Positions 53,893 to 64,000 of a stretch of 64,000 bases of DNA are shown piece by piece. This DNA is from Mycobacterium avium subsp. avium (GTDB lineage Bacteria; Actinomycetota; Actinomycetes; Mycobacteriales; Mycobacteriaceae), in contig NZ_CP046507.1 in assembly GCF_009741445.1 (NCBI RefSeq), forward strand, positions 2,046,001 to 2,110,000. Reading direction: 5' to 3'. The translations under genes and the position numbers were made by a program. The stretch's first letter is position 1, and each line of letters begins with the position of its first letter. Under the pieces are notes generated by a model. The model had not been told where the DNA came from. It saw only the letters and a list, made by a program, of their open reading frames with translations, and made no database searches.

Positions 53893-56412
53893 CTAGTCGG
53901 GATCGCCGCCGTCGGCGTCGGCCGATCCGGCCCCGGAGCCGCGGATCAGCGCCAGCGTGCCGGCCAGCTCGTCGGGCTTGACCAGCACCTCGCGCGCCTT
54001 GGACCCCTCGGAGGGCCCGACGATGCCGCGGGTCTCCATCAGGTCCATCAGCCGGCCGGCCTTGGCGAACCCGACCCGCAGCTTGCGCTGCAGCATCGAG
54101 GTGGAGCCGAACTGACTGGACACCACTAGCTCGACGGCCTGCAGGAACACGTCCATGTCGTCGCCGATGTCGGGGTCGACGTCGGCGCGTTCGCTGCTGG
54201 TTTTGACGGCGGTGACGCCCTCGGTGTACTCGGGTTCGGCCTGGTCCTTGCAGGCGGCGACGACGGCCTGGATCTCCTCGTCGGTGATGAAGGCGCCCTG
54301 CAACCGGATCGGCTTGGACGCGCCCATCGGCAGGAACAGGCCGTCGCCCATGCCGATCAGCTTCTCCGCGCCGGCCTGGTCCAGGATCACCCGGGAGTCG
54401 GTGAGCGACGACGTCGCGAACGCCAGCCGGGACGGCACGTTGGTCTTGATCAGGCCGGTGACGACGTCGACGGACGGGCGCTGGGTGGCCAGCACCAGGT
54501 GAATGCCCGCGGCGCGGGCCTTCTGGGTGATCCGCACGATGGCGTCCTCGACGTCGCGCGGCGCGGTCATCATCAGGTCGGCCAGCTCGTCGACGATTGC
54601 CACCACGTACGGGTAGGGCCGGTATTCGCGCTGGCTGCCCAGCGGCGCGGTGATCTCACCGGAGCGCACCTTGGCGTTGAAGTCGTCGATGTGGCGCACG
54701 CGGGAGGCCTGCATGTCCTGGTAGCGCTGCTCCATCTCCTCGACCAGCCAGGCCAGCGCAGCGGCGGCCTTCTTGGGCTGGGTGATGATCGGGGTGATCA
54801 GATGCGGAATGCCTTCGTAGGGCGTCAGTTCCACCATCTTCGGGTCGATCAGGATCATCCTGACCTCTTCCGGGGTGGCCCGGGCCAGCAGCGAGATCAG
54901 CATCGAGTTGACGAAGCTGGACTTGCCCGAGCCGGTGGAGCCGGCCACCAGCAGGTGCGGCATCTTGGCCAGGTTCGCCGAAATGAAGTCGCCCTCGATG
55001 TCCTTGCCCAGGCCGATCACCAGCGGGTGGTGGTCGCGACGGGTGGACGGGGCGGTCAGCACGTCGGCCAGCCGCACCATCTCGCGGTCGGTGTTGGGCA
55101 CCTCGATGCCGACGGCCGACTTGCCGGGGATGGGCGCCAGCATCCGCACGCTCTCGGTGGCCACCGCGTACGCGATGTTCTTCTGCAGGGCGGTGATCTT
55201 CTCCACCTTCACCCCGGGCCCCAGCTCCACCTCGTAGCGGGTCACGGTCGGCCCGCGGGTGCAGCCGGTGACGGCGGCGTCCACCTTGAACTGGTTGAGC
55301 ACCTCGGTGATGGCGTCGGCCATGACGTTGTTCGCGGCGCTGCGCTTCTTCGGCGGGTCCCCGGCCACCAGCAGGCTCAGCGACGGCAGCACGTAGGGTC
55401 CCTCGACCACCCGGTCCAGCTCGATGGTGTCGGAGTTGTCGGCCGCGCGTCCCCGCTTGCGGCCGCGCCCGGTTTTGACGGCGGGCTCGGGCACGGTGGG
55501 GATGTCGTCCTGCAGCGCGGCCTGGGCGTCGTCGTCGGGCGCCCACGCCGCCGGTTCCGGCTCCGGTTGCGCGGTCGCGTCGTCGAATTCGCCGGCGTAG
55601 TCGTAGGGCTCGTCGCCGTAGTCCCCGTCGGTGTAGTCCGCGTCGGTGTAGTCCTCGTCGGTGTAGTCCTCGACGAACCGGGTGTGGAACAGGTTGCGCA
55701 TCACCACGGGCAGCTCGCGGATGGTGGTGCCGGTCAACAGCAGCAGCCCGAACATGAAGCCGATGAACAGCAGCGGCGCCGCGATCCAGGGCGTCAGCCC
55801 GTCGGAGAGCGGGCCGCCGATGGCGAAGCCGATGAATCCGGCCGCGCGCCGGCGCGCGTCGGGGTCGCCCGGCGATCCCGACCACAGGTGGCGCAGGCCC
55901 AGCACCGACAGGGCGATCAGCCCGGCGCCAAGGATCAGCCTGGGCCGCACGTCGGGATCGGGCTCGGTGCGCATCAGCGTCACCGCCACCGCGGCCGTGA
56001 CGACCGGCAGCGCCAGCACGCCCGCGCCGATGAACGTCCGCAGCGCGGTGTCCACCCAGGCCCCGACCGGCCCGGCGGCGTGGAACCACGAGCTGGCGGC
56101 GACCACCACCGAGAAGCCCAGCAGCAGCAGCGCGATGCCGTCGCGGCGGTGCCCGGGGTCGATGTCGCGGGCCCGCCCGATCGACCGGGCCGCGCCGCCG
56201 GTGCCCCGGGCGGCCAGCATCCAGCCGGCGCGCAGGGCGCGGCCGCAGGTCAGGCCCGCGGCGACCAGCGGCGGGTGCTGCCGCCGCCGGGTGGGCCTGC
56301 CGGGCTTGCGGCGGGACGCCGCCGGTCGCGCGCCGCGCGACCCGCTGGACCGCGAAGTGGCCTTTGACCTGCTCGTTCGGCTTCCGGAGCGGGCGGCGGT
56401 CTTACTGGGCAT
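53893..56412 (-). CDS. ftsK: DNA translocase FtsK
   Basis: An 839-residue septal DNA pump resolving chromosome dimers and clearing DNA from the division site. A Lys/Arg/Ser-rich N-terminus is followed by four transmembrane helices (about 90-230), an acidic linker with DYTD/DYGD repeats (about 240-275), the RecA-like motor (Walker A GSTGSGKSSFVN near 490, Walker B MILIDPKMVEL) and the C-terminal gamma winged helix (QLGSTSMLQRKLRVGFAKA region reads SSQFGSTSMLQRKLRVGF). ATG 56412. Equivalent of Rv2748c. Confidence 0.96.
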   Translation of the reverse strand: MPSKTAARSGSRTSRSKATSRSSGSRGARPAASRRKPGRPTRRRQHPPLVAAGLTCGRALRAGWMLAARGTGGAARSIGRARDIDPGHRRDGIALLLLGFSVVVAASSWFHAAGPVGAWVDTALRTFIGAGVLALPVVTAAVAVTLMRTEPDPDVRPRLILGAGLIALSVLGLRHLWSGSPGDPDARRRAAGFIGFAIGGPLSDGLTPWIAAPLLFIGFMFGLLLLTGTTIRELPVVMRNLFHTRFVEDYTDEDYTDADYTDGDYGDEPYDYAGEFDDATAQPEPEPAAWAPDDDAQAALQDDIPTVPEPAVKTGRGRKRGRAADNSDTIELDRVVEGPYVLPSLSLLVAGDPPKKRSAANNVMADAITEVLNQFKVDAAVTGCTRGPTVTRYEVELGPGVKVEKITALQKNIAYAVATESVRMLAPIPGKSAVGIEVPNTDREMVRLADVLTAPSTRRDHHPLVIGLGKDIEGDFISANLAKMPHLLVAGSTGSGKSSFVNSMLISLLARATPEEVRMILIDPKMVELTPYEGIPHLITPIITQPKKAAAALAWLVEEMEQRYQDMQASRVRHIDDFNAKVRSGEITAPLGSQREYRPYPYVVAIVDELADLMMTAPRDVEDAIVRITQKARAAGIHLVLATQRPSVDVVTGLIKTNVPSRLAFATSSLTDSRVILDQAGAEKLIGMGDGLFLPMGASKPIRLQGAFITDEEIQAVVAACKDQAEPEYTEGVTAVKTSSERADVDPDIGDDMDVFLQAVELVVSSQFGSTSMLQRKLRVGFAKAGRLMDLMETRGIVGPSEGSKAREVLVKPDELAGTLALIRGSGAGSADADGGDPD

Positions 56413-56583
56413 GACGGCAAGGGTAGTCGCAACGGCATCATCTACACCACCCGCCACACTGGTAACGACCAGGCTTGTGCGGCAGCTGCGGGATGGGCCC
56501 TGAATTCGCGTGAGTAGGGTGACATCCGGTGCGAGAAGTCGTGCTCGTCACCCCACACCCGGAGCGCCCAGGAGGCCACAAGC

Positions 56584-56898
56584 ATGCCCGTCGTCGTCGT
56601 CGCCACCATGACCGTCAAACCGGAATCGGTCGACACCGTCCGCGACATCTTGACTCGTGCGGTCGAAGAGGTGCACGACGAACCCGGTTGTCAGCTGTAT
56701 TCGCTGCACCAGTCGGGCGAGACGTTCGTGTTCGTCGAGCAGTGGGCCGACGAGGAGGCGCTCAAGACGCACAGCACCGCGCCCGCGATCGGCAAGATGT
56801 TCAGCGCGGCCGGCGAGCACCTCGACGGGGCCCCGGACATCAAGATGTTGCAGCCGGTTCCGGCCGGCGACCCGGGCAAGGGACAGTTGCGTCCCTGA
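56584..56898 (+). CDS. antibiotic-biosynthesis-monooxygenase (ABM) domain protein
   Basis: A 104-residue ferredoxin-like ABM-fold protein: [49 protein letters not shown] and [11 protein letters not shown]. Such proteins are cofactor-free monooxygenases or heme/quinone binders; the substrate here is unknown. AGGAGG lies 7 bases before the ATG. Its TGA overlaps the ATG of the next SDR gene (TGATG), indicating translational coupling with a mycofactocin-type dehydrogenase. Equivalent of Rv2749. Confidence 0.88.
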   Translation: MPVVVVATMTVKPESVDTVRDILTRAVEEVHDEPGCQLYSLHQSGETFVFVEQWADEEALKTHSTAPAIGKMFSAAGEHLDGAPDIKMLQPVPAGDPGKGQLRP

Positions 56899-57728
56899 TG
56901 CCCCGCTCGTCGGAAGGGCCCCTGACGGGAAAGGTCGCCTTCATCACCGGCGCGGCGCGCGGTCAGGGGCGCGCGCACGCGGTGCGGCTGGCCGCCGACG
57001 GCGCGGACATCATCGCCGTCGACCTGTGTGACCAGATCGCCAGCGTGCCCTACCCGCTGGCCACCCCCGAGGAGCTGGCGGCCACGGTGAAGCTGGTGGA
57101 GGACATCGGCTCGCGCATCGTGGCCAGGCAGGCCGACGTGCGCGACCGGGAATCCCTGTCGGCGGCGCTGCAGGCGGGTCTCGACGAGTTCGGCCGCCTG
57201 GACATCGTGGTGGCCAACGCCGGCATCGCGCCCATGTCCGCCGGTGACGACGGCTGGCACGACGTGATCGACGTCAACCTCACCGGCGTCTACCACACCA
57301 TCAAGGTCGCGATCCCGGCCCTGGTCAAACAGGGCACCGGCGGGTCGATCGTGCTGATCAGTTCGAGCGCCGGGCTGGCCGGCGTCGGCAGCGCGGACCC
57401 GGGTTCGGTCGGCTACGTCGCCGCCAAGCACGGGGTGGTGGGTTTGATGCGGGTATACGCGAATCTGCTTGCCGGGCAGATGATCCGGGTGAACTCGATC
57501 CATCCCTCCGGGGTGGAGACGCCGATGATCAACAACGAGTTCACCCGGGAGTGGCTGGCCAAGATGGCCGCCGCGACCGACACGCCGGGGGCGATGGGCA
57601 ATGCCATGCCGGTGGAGGTGCTCGCCCCCGAAGACGTCGCCAACGCGGTGGCGTGGTTGGTGTCCGACCAGGCCCGCTACATCACCGGCGTCACCCTGCC
57701 GGTGGACGCGGGCTTTTTGAACAAGTAG
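56898..57728 (+). CDS. mycofactocin-type SDR oxidoreductase
   Basis: A 276-residue [21 protein letters not shown] (about 15-32) is the GARGQGR-type cofactor loop, with an insertion after the second strand ([20 protein letters not shown]), NAG motif VVANAGI, Ser in VLISSSAG and YVAAK. These features mark mycofactocin-coupled SDRs that keep NAD(H) bound. It resembles the SDR at 17883 and is equivalent to Rv2750. Coupled to the ABM gene upstream and a methyltransferase gene 5 bases downstream: a three-gene operon of unknown substrate. Confidence 0.9.
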   Translation: MPRSSEGPLTGKVAFITGAARGQGRAHAVRLAADGADIIAVDLCDQIASVPYPLATPEELAATVKLVEDIGSRIVARQADVRDRESLSAALQAGLDEFGRLDIVVANAGIAPMSAGDDGWHDVIDVNLTGVYHTIKVAIPALVKQGTGGSIVLISSSAGLAGVGSADPGSVGYVAAKHGVVGLMRVYANLLAGQMIRVNSIHPSGVETPMINNEFTREWLAKMAAATDTPGAMGNAMPVEVLAPEDVANAVAWLVSDQARYITGVTLPVDAGFLNK

Positions 57729-57733
57729 CGGCC

Positions 57734-58606
57734 ATGGCACGAAATCCGGTAGCGCAGACGGCATTTGGGCCGATGGTGTTGGCGGCGGTGGAGCAGAACG
57801 AGCCGCCCGGCCGCCGTTTGGTAGACGACGACTTCGCCGAGCTGTTCCTGCCCGCCCCGCTGCGCTGGCTGGTCGGCGCCACCCGGTTCGCCCCGGTTCG
57901 TCACCTGATGATCCGCGGCTCGGAGTTCACCGGTCCCGGGCTGTGGGCGAATCTGGCCTGCCGCAAGCGTTTCATCGCCGACAAGCTCAAGGAGTCGCTC
58001 GACGACATCAACGCCGTCGTCATCCTGGGTGCGGGGCTCGACACCCGGGCCTACCTGCTGACCCGGCGGGTGCGCATCCCGGTGTTCGAGGTCGACCTGC
58101 CGGTCAACGTCGCCCGCAAATTCAAGACGGTCCGCCGGGTGCTCGGCGAGCTGCCGCTGTCGGTTCGGTTGGTTGCGTTGGACCTCGAGCACGACGACCT
58201 GCTCACCGCGCTGGCCGAGCACGGCTACCGCACCGACTACCGGGTGTTCTTCATCTGCGAAGGCGTCACCCAGTACCTCAGCGAGGCCACCGTGCGCCGG
58301 ACGCTGGACGGGCTGCGCGCGGCCGCCCCGGGCAGCCGGCTGGTGTTCACTTATGTGCGAAGCGATTTCATCGACGGCACTAACCGGTACGGCACCCGCA
58401 CGCTGTACCGCAACGTGCGCCAGCGGCGCCAGCTGTGGCATTTCGGCTTGCAGCCCGGCGAGGTCGCCGACTTCCTCGCCGAGTACGGCTGGCGGCTGGT
58501 GGAGCAGGCCGGACCCGACGAACTCATGCAGCGGTATGTCGTGCCCACCGGCCGCAAACTCAAAGCCTCCCAGCTGGAATGGTCGGCCTACGCGGAGAAG
58601 ACCTAG
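57734..58606 (+). CDS. class I SAM-dependent methyltransferase (LCMT/TIGR00027 type)
   Basis: A 290-residue methyltransferase of the large mycobacterial leucine-carboxyl-methyltransferase-like family. SAM loop VVILGAGLDTRAYLL (about 96-110), acidic strand VFEVDLPVNVARKFK, late motif ICEGVTQYLSEATVRRTL. N-terminal region PVAQTAFGPMVLAAVEQNEP. Substrate unknown; perhaps a small carboxylate made by the coupled SDR/ABM pair. ATG 57734, 5 bases after the SDR stop. Equivalent of Rv2751. Confidence 0.87.
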   Translation: MARNPVAQTAFGPMVLAAVEQNEPPGRRLVDDDFAELFLPAPLRWLVGATRFAPVRHLMIRGSEFTGPGLWANLACRKRFIADKLKESLDDINAVVILGAGLDTRAYLLTRRVRIPVFEVDLPVNVARKFKTVRRVLGELPLSVRLVALDLEHDDLLTALAEHGYRTDYRVFFICEGVTQYLSEATVRRTLDGLRAAAPGSRLVFTYVRSDFIDGTNRYGTRTLYRNVRQRRQLWHFGLQPGEVADFLAEYGWRLVEQAGPDELMQRYVVPTGRKLKASQLEWSAYAEKT

Positions 58607-58621
58607 CCACCGCGGGCGTTC

Positions 58622-58680
58622 GCGACACTTAAACCTTGGCGGCGACACGCCGAAAAGCGCCTGCCTGCTTTAAGTTTCGC
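58622..58680. terminator. bidirectional terminator-like hairpin between the methyltransferase and rnj
   Basis: GCGACACTTAAA (58622-58633) pairs with TTTAAGTTTCGC (58669-58680) with one mismatch, enclosing a smaller GGCG...CGCC stem (about 58638-58652). The outer A/T-rich arms would give a U-run in either direction, suited to two convergent genes. Confidence 0.6.
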
Positions 58681-58714
58681 GGAGCAAGGGAACCGGGTGC
58701 GGAGTGAGCCGGGG

Positions 58715-60391
58715 CTAGACCTCGATGACGGTGGGGACGATCATCGGCTGTCGGCGGTAGGTTTCGCCCACCCATTTGCCGACGGTGCGCCGCACCCCTT
58801 GGGCGATGCGGCTGGGGTCGGTGATGTTCTCGGCCACCAGCGCCTCGAGCTCCTCCTCGACCCGGCGCACCGCGGGCTCGAGCGCCTTGGGGTCCTCGGA
58901 AAAGCCGCGCGAATGCAGATGCGGTGGCGCCACGGGACGCCCGGTGCCGCGCTGCACCACCACCGTCACCGCCACGAAACCCGACGACAGAATCAGCCGC
59001 TCCCCCAACGTGATGTCGCCGACGTCGCCGTCGACCAGGCCGTCGACGAACATCTTGCCGACCGGCACCGCCCCGGAGATCGAGGCCCTGCCCGCGACCA
59101 GGTCGACGCTCACCCCGTTCTCGGCCAGCAGGATCGACTCCTCCGGCACGCCGGTGCGGGCCGCCAGCTTGGAGTTGGCCCGCAGCATCCGCCACGTCCC
59201 GTGCACCGGCATCACGTGGCGCGGCCGGACGCCGTTGTACAGGAACAACAGCTCACCGGCGTAGACGTGGCCCGAAACATGAACGCGCGCTTGGGCGTTG
59301 GTGACCACCCGGGCGCCGATCTTGGCGAGCTCGTCGATCACGCCGTAGACCGCCTCCTCGTTGCCCGGGATCAGCGACGAGGCCAGCACCACAAGGTCGC
59401 CCGCGGTCAGCGTGATGCTGCGGTGCTCGCCGCGCGACATCCGCGACAGCGCCGACATCGGCTCGCCCTGGGTGCCGGTGGTGATCAGCACCACCCGCTC
59501 CGGCGGCATCAGCTCGGCGGCGCCGATGTCGATCACGTCGGCGTCGGCCACCCGCAGGAATCCGAGTTCGCGGGCGATGCCCATGTTGCGCACCATCGAC
59601 CGGCCGACGAACGACACCCGCCGGCCCAATGCCACTGCGGCATCGATGATCTGCTGAACCCGGTCTACGTTGGAGGCGAAGCAGGCCACGATGACGCGGC
59701 CCTCGGCGCCGCGGATCAGCCGGTGCAAGGTCGGGCCGACTTCGCTTTCCGAGGGGCCGACGCCGGGCAGCTCGGCGTTGGTCGAATCGCACAGGAACAG
59801 GTCGACCCCGGCGTCACCGAGCCGCGACATGCCGGGCAGATCGGTGGGCCGGCCGTCCAGCGGAAGCTGGTCGAGCTTGATGTCGCCGGTGTGCAAAACC
59901 GTTCCGGCGCCGGTGTGTACGGCGATCGCCAGCGCGTCGGGGATGGAGTGGTTGACGGCGAAGTATTCGCATTCGAACACGCCGTGGGTGCTCTTGTGCC
60001 CCTCGGACACCTCGACGAACACCGGCTTGAGCCGGTGTTCGCGGCACTTGGCGGCGACCAGGGCCAGGGTGAATTTCGAACCGACGACCGGGATGTCGGG
60101 CCGCAGCTTGAGCAGGTAGGGAATGCCGCCGATGTGGTCCTCGTGCGCGTGGGTGAGCACCAGCGCCTCGATGTCGTCGAGCCGGTCTTCGATGTGCCGC
60201 AGGTCCGGCAGGATCAGATCGACGCCGGGCTCGTCGTGGGTGGGAAACATCACCCCGCAGTCGATGATCAACAGCCGGCCCAGGTGCTCGAAAACCGTCA
60301 TGTTGCGGCCGATTTCACTGATGCCGCCCAGCGCGGTGACCCGCAACCCCCCGGCGGCCAGCGGGCCAGGCGGGGCGAGGTCTACATCCAC
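58715..60391 (-). CDS. rnj: ribonuclease J
   Basis: A 558-residue metallo-beta-lactamase/beta-CASP RNase with 5'-3' exo- and endonuclease activity in rRNA maturation and mRNA decay. Zn motif HAHEDHIGG (about 84-92), downstream His/Asp in VNHSIPDALA and HTGDIKLDQLP, beta-CASP motif VHVSGHVYAGELL and the C-terminal domain ending RRQPMIVPTVIEV. GTG 60391 gives the same length as M. tuberculosis Rv2752c. 19 bases downstream of dapA, so co-transcribed. Confidence 0.96.
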   Translation of the reverse strand: MDVDLAPPGPLAAGGLRVTALGGISEIGRNMTVFEHLGRLLIIDCGVMFPTHDEPGVDLILPDLRHIEDRLDDIEALVLTHAHEDHIGGIPYLLKLRPDIPVVGSKFTLALVAAKCREHRLKPVFVEVSEGHKSTHGVFECEYFAVNHSIPDALAIAVHTGAGTVLHTGDIKLDQLPLDGRPTDLPGMSRLGDAGVDLFLCDSTNAELPGVGPSESEVGPTLHRLIRGAEGRVIVACFASNVDRVQQIIDAAVALGRRVSFVGRSMVRNMGIARELGFLRVADADVIDIGAAELMPPERVVLITTGTQGEPMSALSRMSRGEHRSITLTAGDLVVLASSLIPGNEEAVYGVIDELAKIGARVVTNAQARVHVSGHVYAGELLFLYNGVRPRHVMPVHGTWRMLRANSKLAARTGVPEESILLAENGVSVDLVAGRASISGAVPVGKMFVDGLVDGDVGDITLGERLILSSGFVAVTVVVQRGTGRPVAPPHLHSRGFSEDPKALEPAVRRVEEELEALVAENITDPSRIAQGVRRTVGKWVGETYRRQPMIVPTVIEV

Positions 60392-60410
60392 TGCTCGGAC
60401 GCTCCCCGGG

Positions 60411-62109
<1,699 letters not shown>

Positions 62110-62124
62110 GGGCAATCACCTTAG

Positions 62125-62272
62125 CCCGGCGACGATGCGCGCCGCCGCGCGGCGCGAGGAGGAGCCGGGCAATCTGACCCCGCCCGGCGACGATGCGCGC
62201 CGCCGCGCGGCGCGAGGAGGAGCCGGGCAATCTGACCCCGCCCGGCGACGATGCGCGCCGCCGCGCGGCGCG
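62125..62272. repeat. 58-bp tandem repeat, 2.5 copies
   Basis: Copies start at 62125, 62183 and 62241; the third stops after 32 bases at the stop codon of the YcaQ-like gene. Unit begins CCCGGCGACGATGCGCGCC, contains the GC palindrome GCGCCGCCGCGCGGCGC and ends AATCTGACCCCG. Copies 1 and 2 differ at only a few positions in my reading, as expected of a variable-number locus. It fills the promoter-side gap of thyX. Confidence 0.85.
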
Positions 62273-63481
62273 TCAGGCGACCGCACGCAGCGCCGGGGCC
62301 AGATCCCCGCGGTCGGCGACGCTGAGCCCGCCCAGCCCCAGCCAGGACGCCATGGACCACAACTCACCGGCCAGCGCCGCGGCGACCCGGGGCCGCGGCG
62401 CCTGCGGCTCGGCGAAGGCGCCGAGGACGCGCAGCGTGCCCTCGGCCCGGTCGGCCTTCAGGTCGACGCGGGCCGCCAGCCGCCCGTCCATCAGCAGCGG
62501 CCACACATAGTAGCCGTACCGGCGCTTGGCGGCCGGCGTGTAAATCTCGATGCGGTAATGGAATTCGAAGAGCCGCTCGACGCGGGGCCGGAAGAAGATC
62601 AGCGGGTCGAATGGGCACAGCAGCGCGGTGCCGCGGTCCGTGCGCGGCACCGCGCGGCCGGCCCGCAGGTAGGCCGGCGCCGGCCAGCCGGCCACCTCGA
62701 CCCGTTCCAGGTCGCCGGCGGCCACCAGCTCGGCGATCGCCGGCTTGACCTGCGCGGCGGACAGCCGGAAATAGTCGCGAATGTCGGCCTCGGTGCCCAC
62801 CCCCAGCGCACCGGCGGCCCGCAGCGTCAGCTCCCGGATCGCCTCGTCGTCGTCGACCCGGCGGGCCAGGACGTCGGCCGGCAGCACCCGTTCCACCAGG
62901 TCGTAGTGGCGGGCGAAGCCGACCCGGGTAGCGGTGGTGAGCACTCCGGCGGCGAACAGCGCCTCGGCGACCCACTTGGTGTCGCTGCGGTTCCACCAGG
63001 CGCCCTTCCTGCGGCGCGGCTCGGCCGCCAGATGCGCCTCGATCTGCCCGGCCGTGCTGGGCCCGAGCTCGGCGACGGCGGCCACGACCGCGTCGGCGAG
63101 CCGCGGATTGGCCTGCACGATGTGGGTTCCCCACCGGCCGTGCCGGTACTGACGCATCCGCCAGCGCAGCAACGGCCAATCCTCGACGGCCATCAGCGCG
63201 GCCTCATGCGCCCAGTACTCGACCAGCAGCCGCGACGAGCGCGGGCCCCACGCGGCGCGGTCGAGCACCTCGCGGTCATACGGGCCGAGCCGGCTGAACA
63301 CCGGAGCGTAGTGGGCACGCACCGTCACCGACACCGAATCCAATTGCAGCACTTGGATTTTGGATATCAGCCGGTTCAGGTGCGCGCGGGTGACGGCACC
63401 CGCGGGCCGGGGCTCGGTAAAGCCTTGCGCCGCAACGGCAATCCGGCGGGCCTGGGCGACGGACAGCCTGCGGGTCGACAC
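62273..63481 (-). CDS. YcaQ/AlkX-like winged-helix DNA-glycosylase family protein
   Basis: A 402-residue protein of the YcaQ (DUF1006) family, tandem winged-helix proteins some of which are DNA glycosylases that unhook interstrand crosslinks. Start LSVAQARRIAVAAQGF, then LNRLISKIQVLQLDSVSVTV with the QLDSVSV signature, EYWAHEAALM, and WPLLMDGRLAARVDLKADRA near the end. The catalytic QxQ/QxD-type residues would be in QVLQLDSV. GTG 63481 chosen since homology starts there. Its 3' end abuts the 58-bp repeat. Confidence 0.85.
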   Translation of the reverse strand: MSTRRLSVAQARRIAVAAQGFTEPRPAGAVTRAHLNRLISKIQVLQLDSVSVTVRAHYAPVFSRLGPYDREVLDRAAWGPRSSRLLVEYWAHEAALMAVEDWPLLRWRMRQYRHGRWGTHIVQANPRLADAVVAAVAELGPSTAGQIEAHLAAEPRRRKGAWWNRSDTKWVAEALFAAGVLTTATRVGFARHYDLVERVLPADVLARRVDDDEAIRELTLRAAGALGVGTEADIRDYFRLSAAQVKPAIAELVAAGDLERVEVAGWPAPAYLRAGRAVPRTDRGTALLCPFDPLIFFRPRVERLFEFHYRIEIYTPAAKRRYGYYVWPLLMDGRLAARVDLKADRAEGTLRVLGAFAEPQAPRPRVAAALAGELWSMASWLGLGGLSVADRGDLAPALRAVA

Positions 63482-63511
63482 GGCGCCGACGATACCGCCG
63501 CCCGGCGACAC

Positions 63512-64000
63512 TCAGCCCGCGCGTACCTTGCCGTCCACCGCCGCCAGCACGCCGTCGTCGGCCGAGCCCTGCTGCTCGTCGTAGGCGGCCTGCAGCGCGG
63601 CCGGGACGTCCTCGAGCTCGCGGTACACGCTCATCAGCTGCTCGAGGATCTTGATCCGCTGCGCGCTGGCCTCCTCCACCGCACGCCGGGCCGTGTCGCG
63701 GTAGTGGTCAGCGCCCTGCTTGGCGTCGCCGAGCAGCTGCTCGCACTCCCGTTCGGCGGCGCGGCGCGCCTCGTCGATGGCCGCCTGCGCCTCGGCGCGC
63801 ATGTCGGCCAGCTCGGCGTCCAGCTTCTCCTTGGTCTCCCGGTATTCGGCCTCCAGCGCCTCCTGCTGCGCGGCCATGTCGGCGAGCACCTCGTCGCGCT
63901 TGCGCTCGGCGGCCTGCGCCTCGGCTTCCGCCGCGGCGATCAGCGCGTCGGCCTCGGCCCGCGCCTCGGCCTGCATCTCGGCCACCTCGTCGACCGCGCG
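63512..64000 (-). CDS. coiled-coil protein, N-terminus outside the window
   Basis: The frame is open to the window edge; 162 residues are visible. They are almost entirely Ala/Glu/Arg/Lys-rich heptad helix (EAQAAERKRDEVLADMAAQQ, EARRAAERECEQLLGDAKQG), resembling DivIVA/Wag31- or SepIVA-like proteins, with a short Asp/Gly tail. A role in polar growth or division is only a guess from composition. It lies 30 bases upstream of the YcaQ-like gene, so perhaps in one operon. Confidence 0.65.
   Translation of the reverse strand, partial: RAVDEVAEMQAEARAEADALIAAAEAEAQAAERKRDEVLADMAAQQEALEAEYRETKEKLDAELADMRAEAQAAIDEARRAAERECEQLLGDAKQGADHYRDTARRAVEEASAQRIKILEQLMSVYRELEDVPAALQAAYDEQQGSADDGVLAAVDGKVRAG

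Overview
The window is about 64 kb of high-GC actinobacterial chromosome. Gene content and order follow the Mycobacterium tuberculosis segment Rv2681-Rv2754c almost gene for gene: dxs, ceoB/ceoC, dut, suhB-ppgK-sigA, sigB-ideR, sthA, nrdR, lexA, hflX-dapF-miaA, miaB, recX-recA, pspM-pspA-clgR, ftsK, rnj-dapA-thyX. It is clearly a mycobacterium. The differences point to a slow-growing non-tuberculous species, most likely of the M. avium complex: recA has no intein, there is no PE_PGRS gene in the ephG-psp interval, one ArsB-type pump replaces the pair, and an extra SDR and an extra protease lipoprotein are present. The species call and all M. tuberculosis comparisons are from memory; no search was run.

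Layout. 1-10 kb: end of an RNase D gene, dxs, a CBS protein with an ion transporter, then an RNA methyltransferase and a KimA-like transporter facing the RCK proteins ceoB and ceoC (probably potassium uptake). 10-17.7 kb: small conserved actinobacterial genes, dut, cei, suhB, ppgK and sigA. 17.7-24.8 kb: an inserted mycofactocin-type SDR, then sigB and ideR. 24.8-31.2 kb: sthA, a trypsin-like lipoprotein, hydrolases and nrdR. sthA and the nitrobindin gene each carry an apparent one-base deletion. 31.2-37.9 kb: chiZ/lexA DNA-damage locus, an LGFP-repeat envelope protein, fadE20 with a TetR-type operator, and hflX. 38-47.8 kb: dapF-miaA, miaB, recX-recA and an intact FhuF-like gene divergent from recA. 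47.8-56.4 kb: small secreted protein, glycosyltransferase, ephG, the psp/clgR envelope-stress operon, pgsA3, argA and ftsK. 56.5-64 kb: monooxygenase, second mycofactocin SDR, methyltransferase, rnj-dapA-thyX, a 58-bp tandem repeat, a YcaQ-like protein and the end of a coiled-coil gene.

Regulation legible in the sequence ties the genes together. chiZ and recA both have a PafBC-type (RecA-NDp) promoter plus nearby LexA boxes, and lexA has its own box. sigB and clgR share an identical SigE-type promoter (GGGAAC, 17 bases, CGTT), linking sigma-factor and phage-shock responses. Many genes look leaderless, with a TANNNT box 5-8 bases before the start codon.

I found no tRNA, rRNA, CRISPR array, insertion sequence or prophage. 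The window is mostly conserved core genome. The best leads are the possible KimA-like/CeoBC potassium module with its 23-codon leader ORF, the LexA box at the start of the FhuF-like gene, the two frameshifts, and the strand conflict at the DUF5313 locus.
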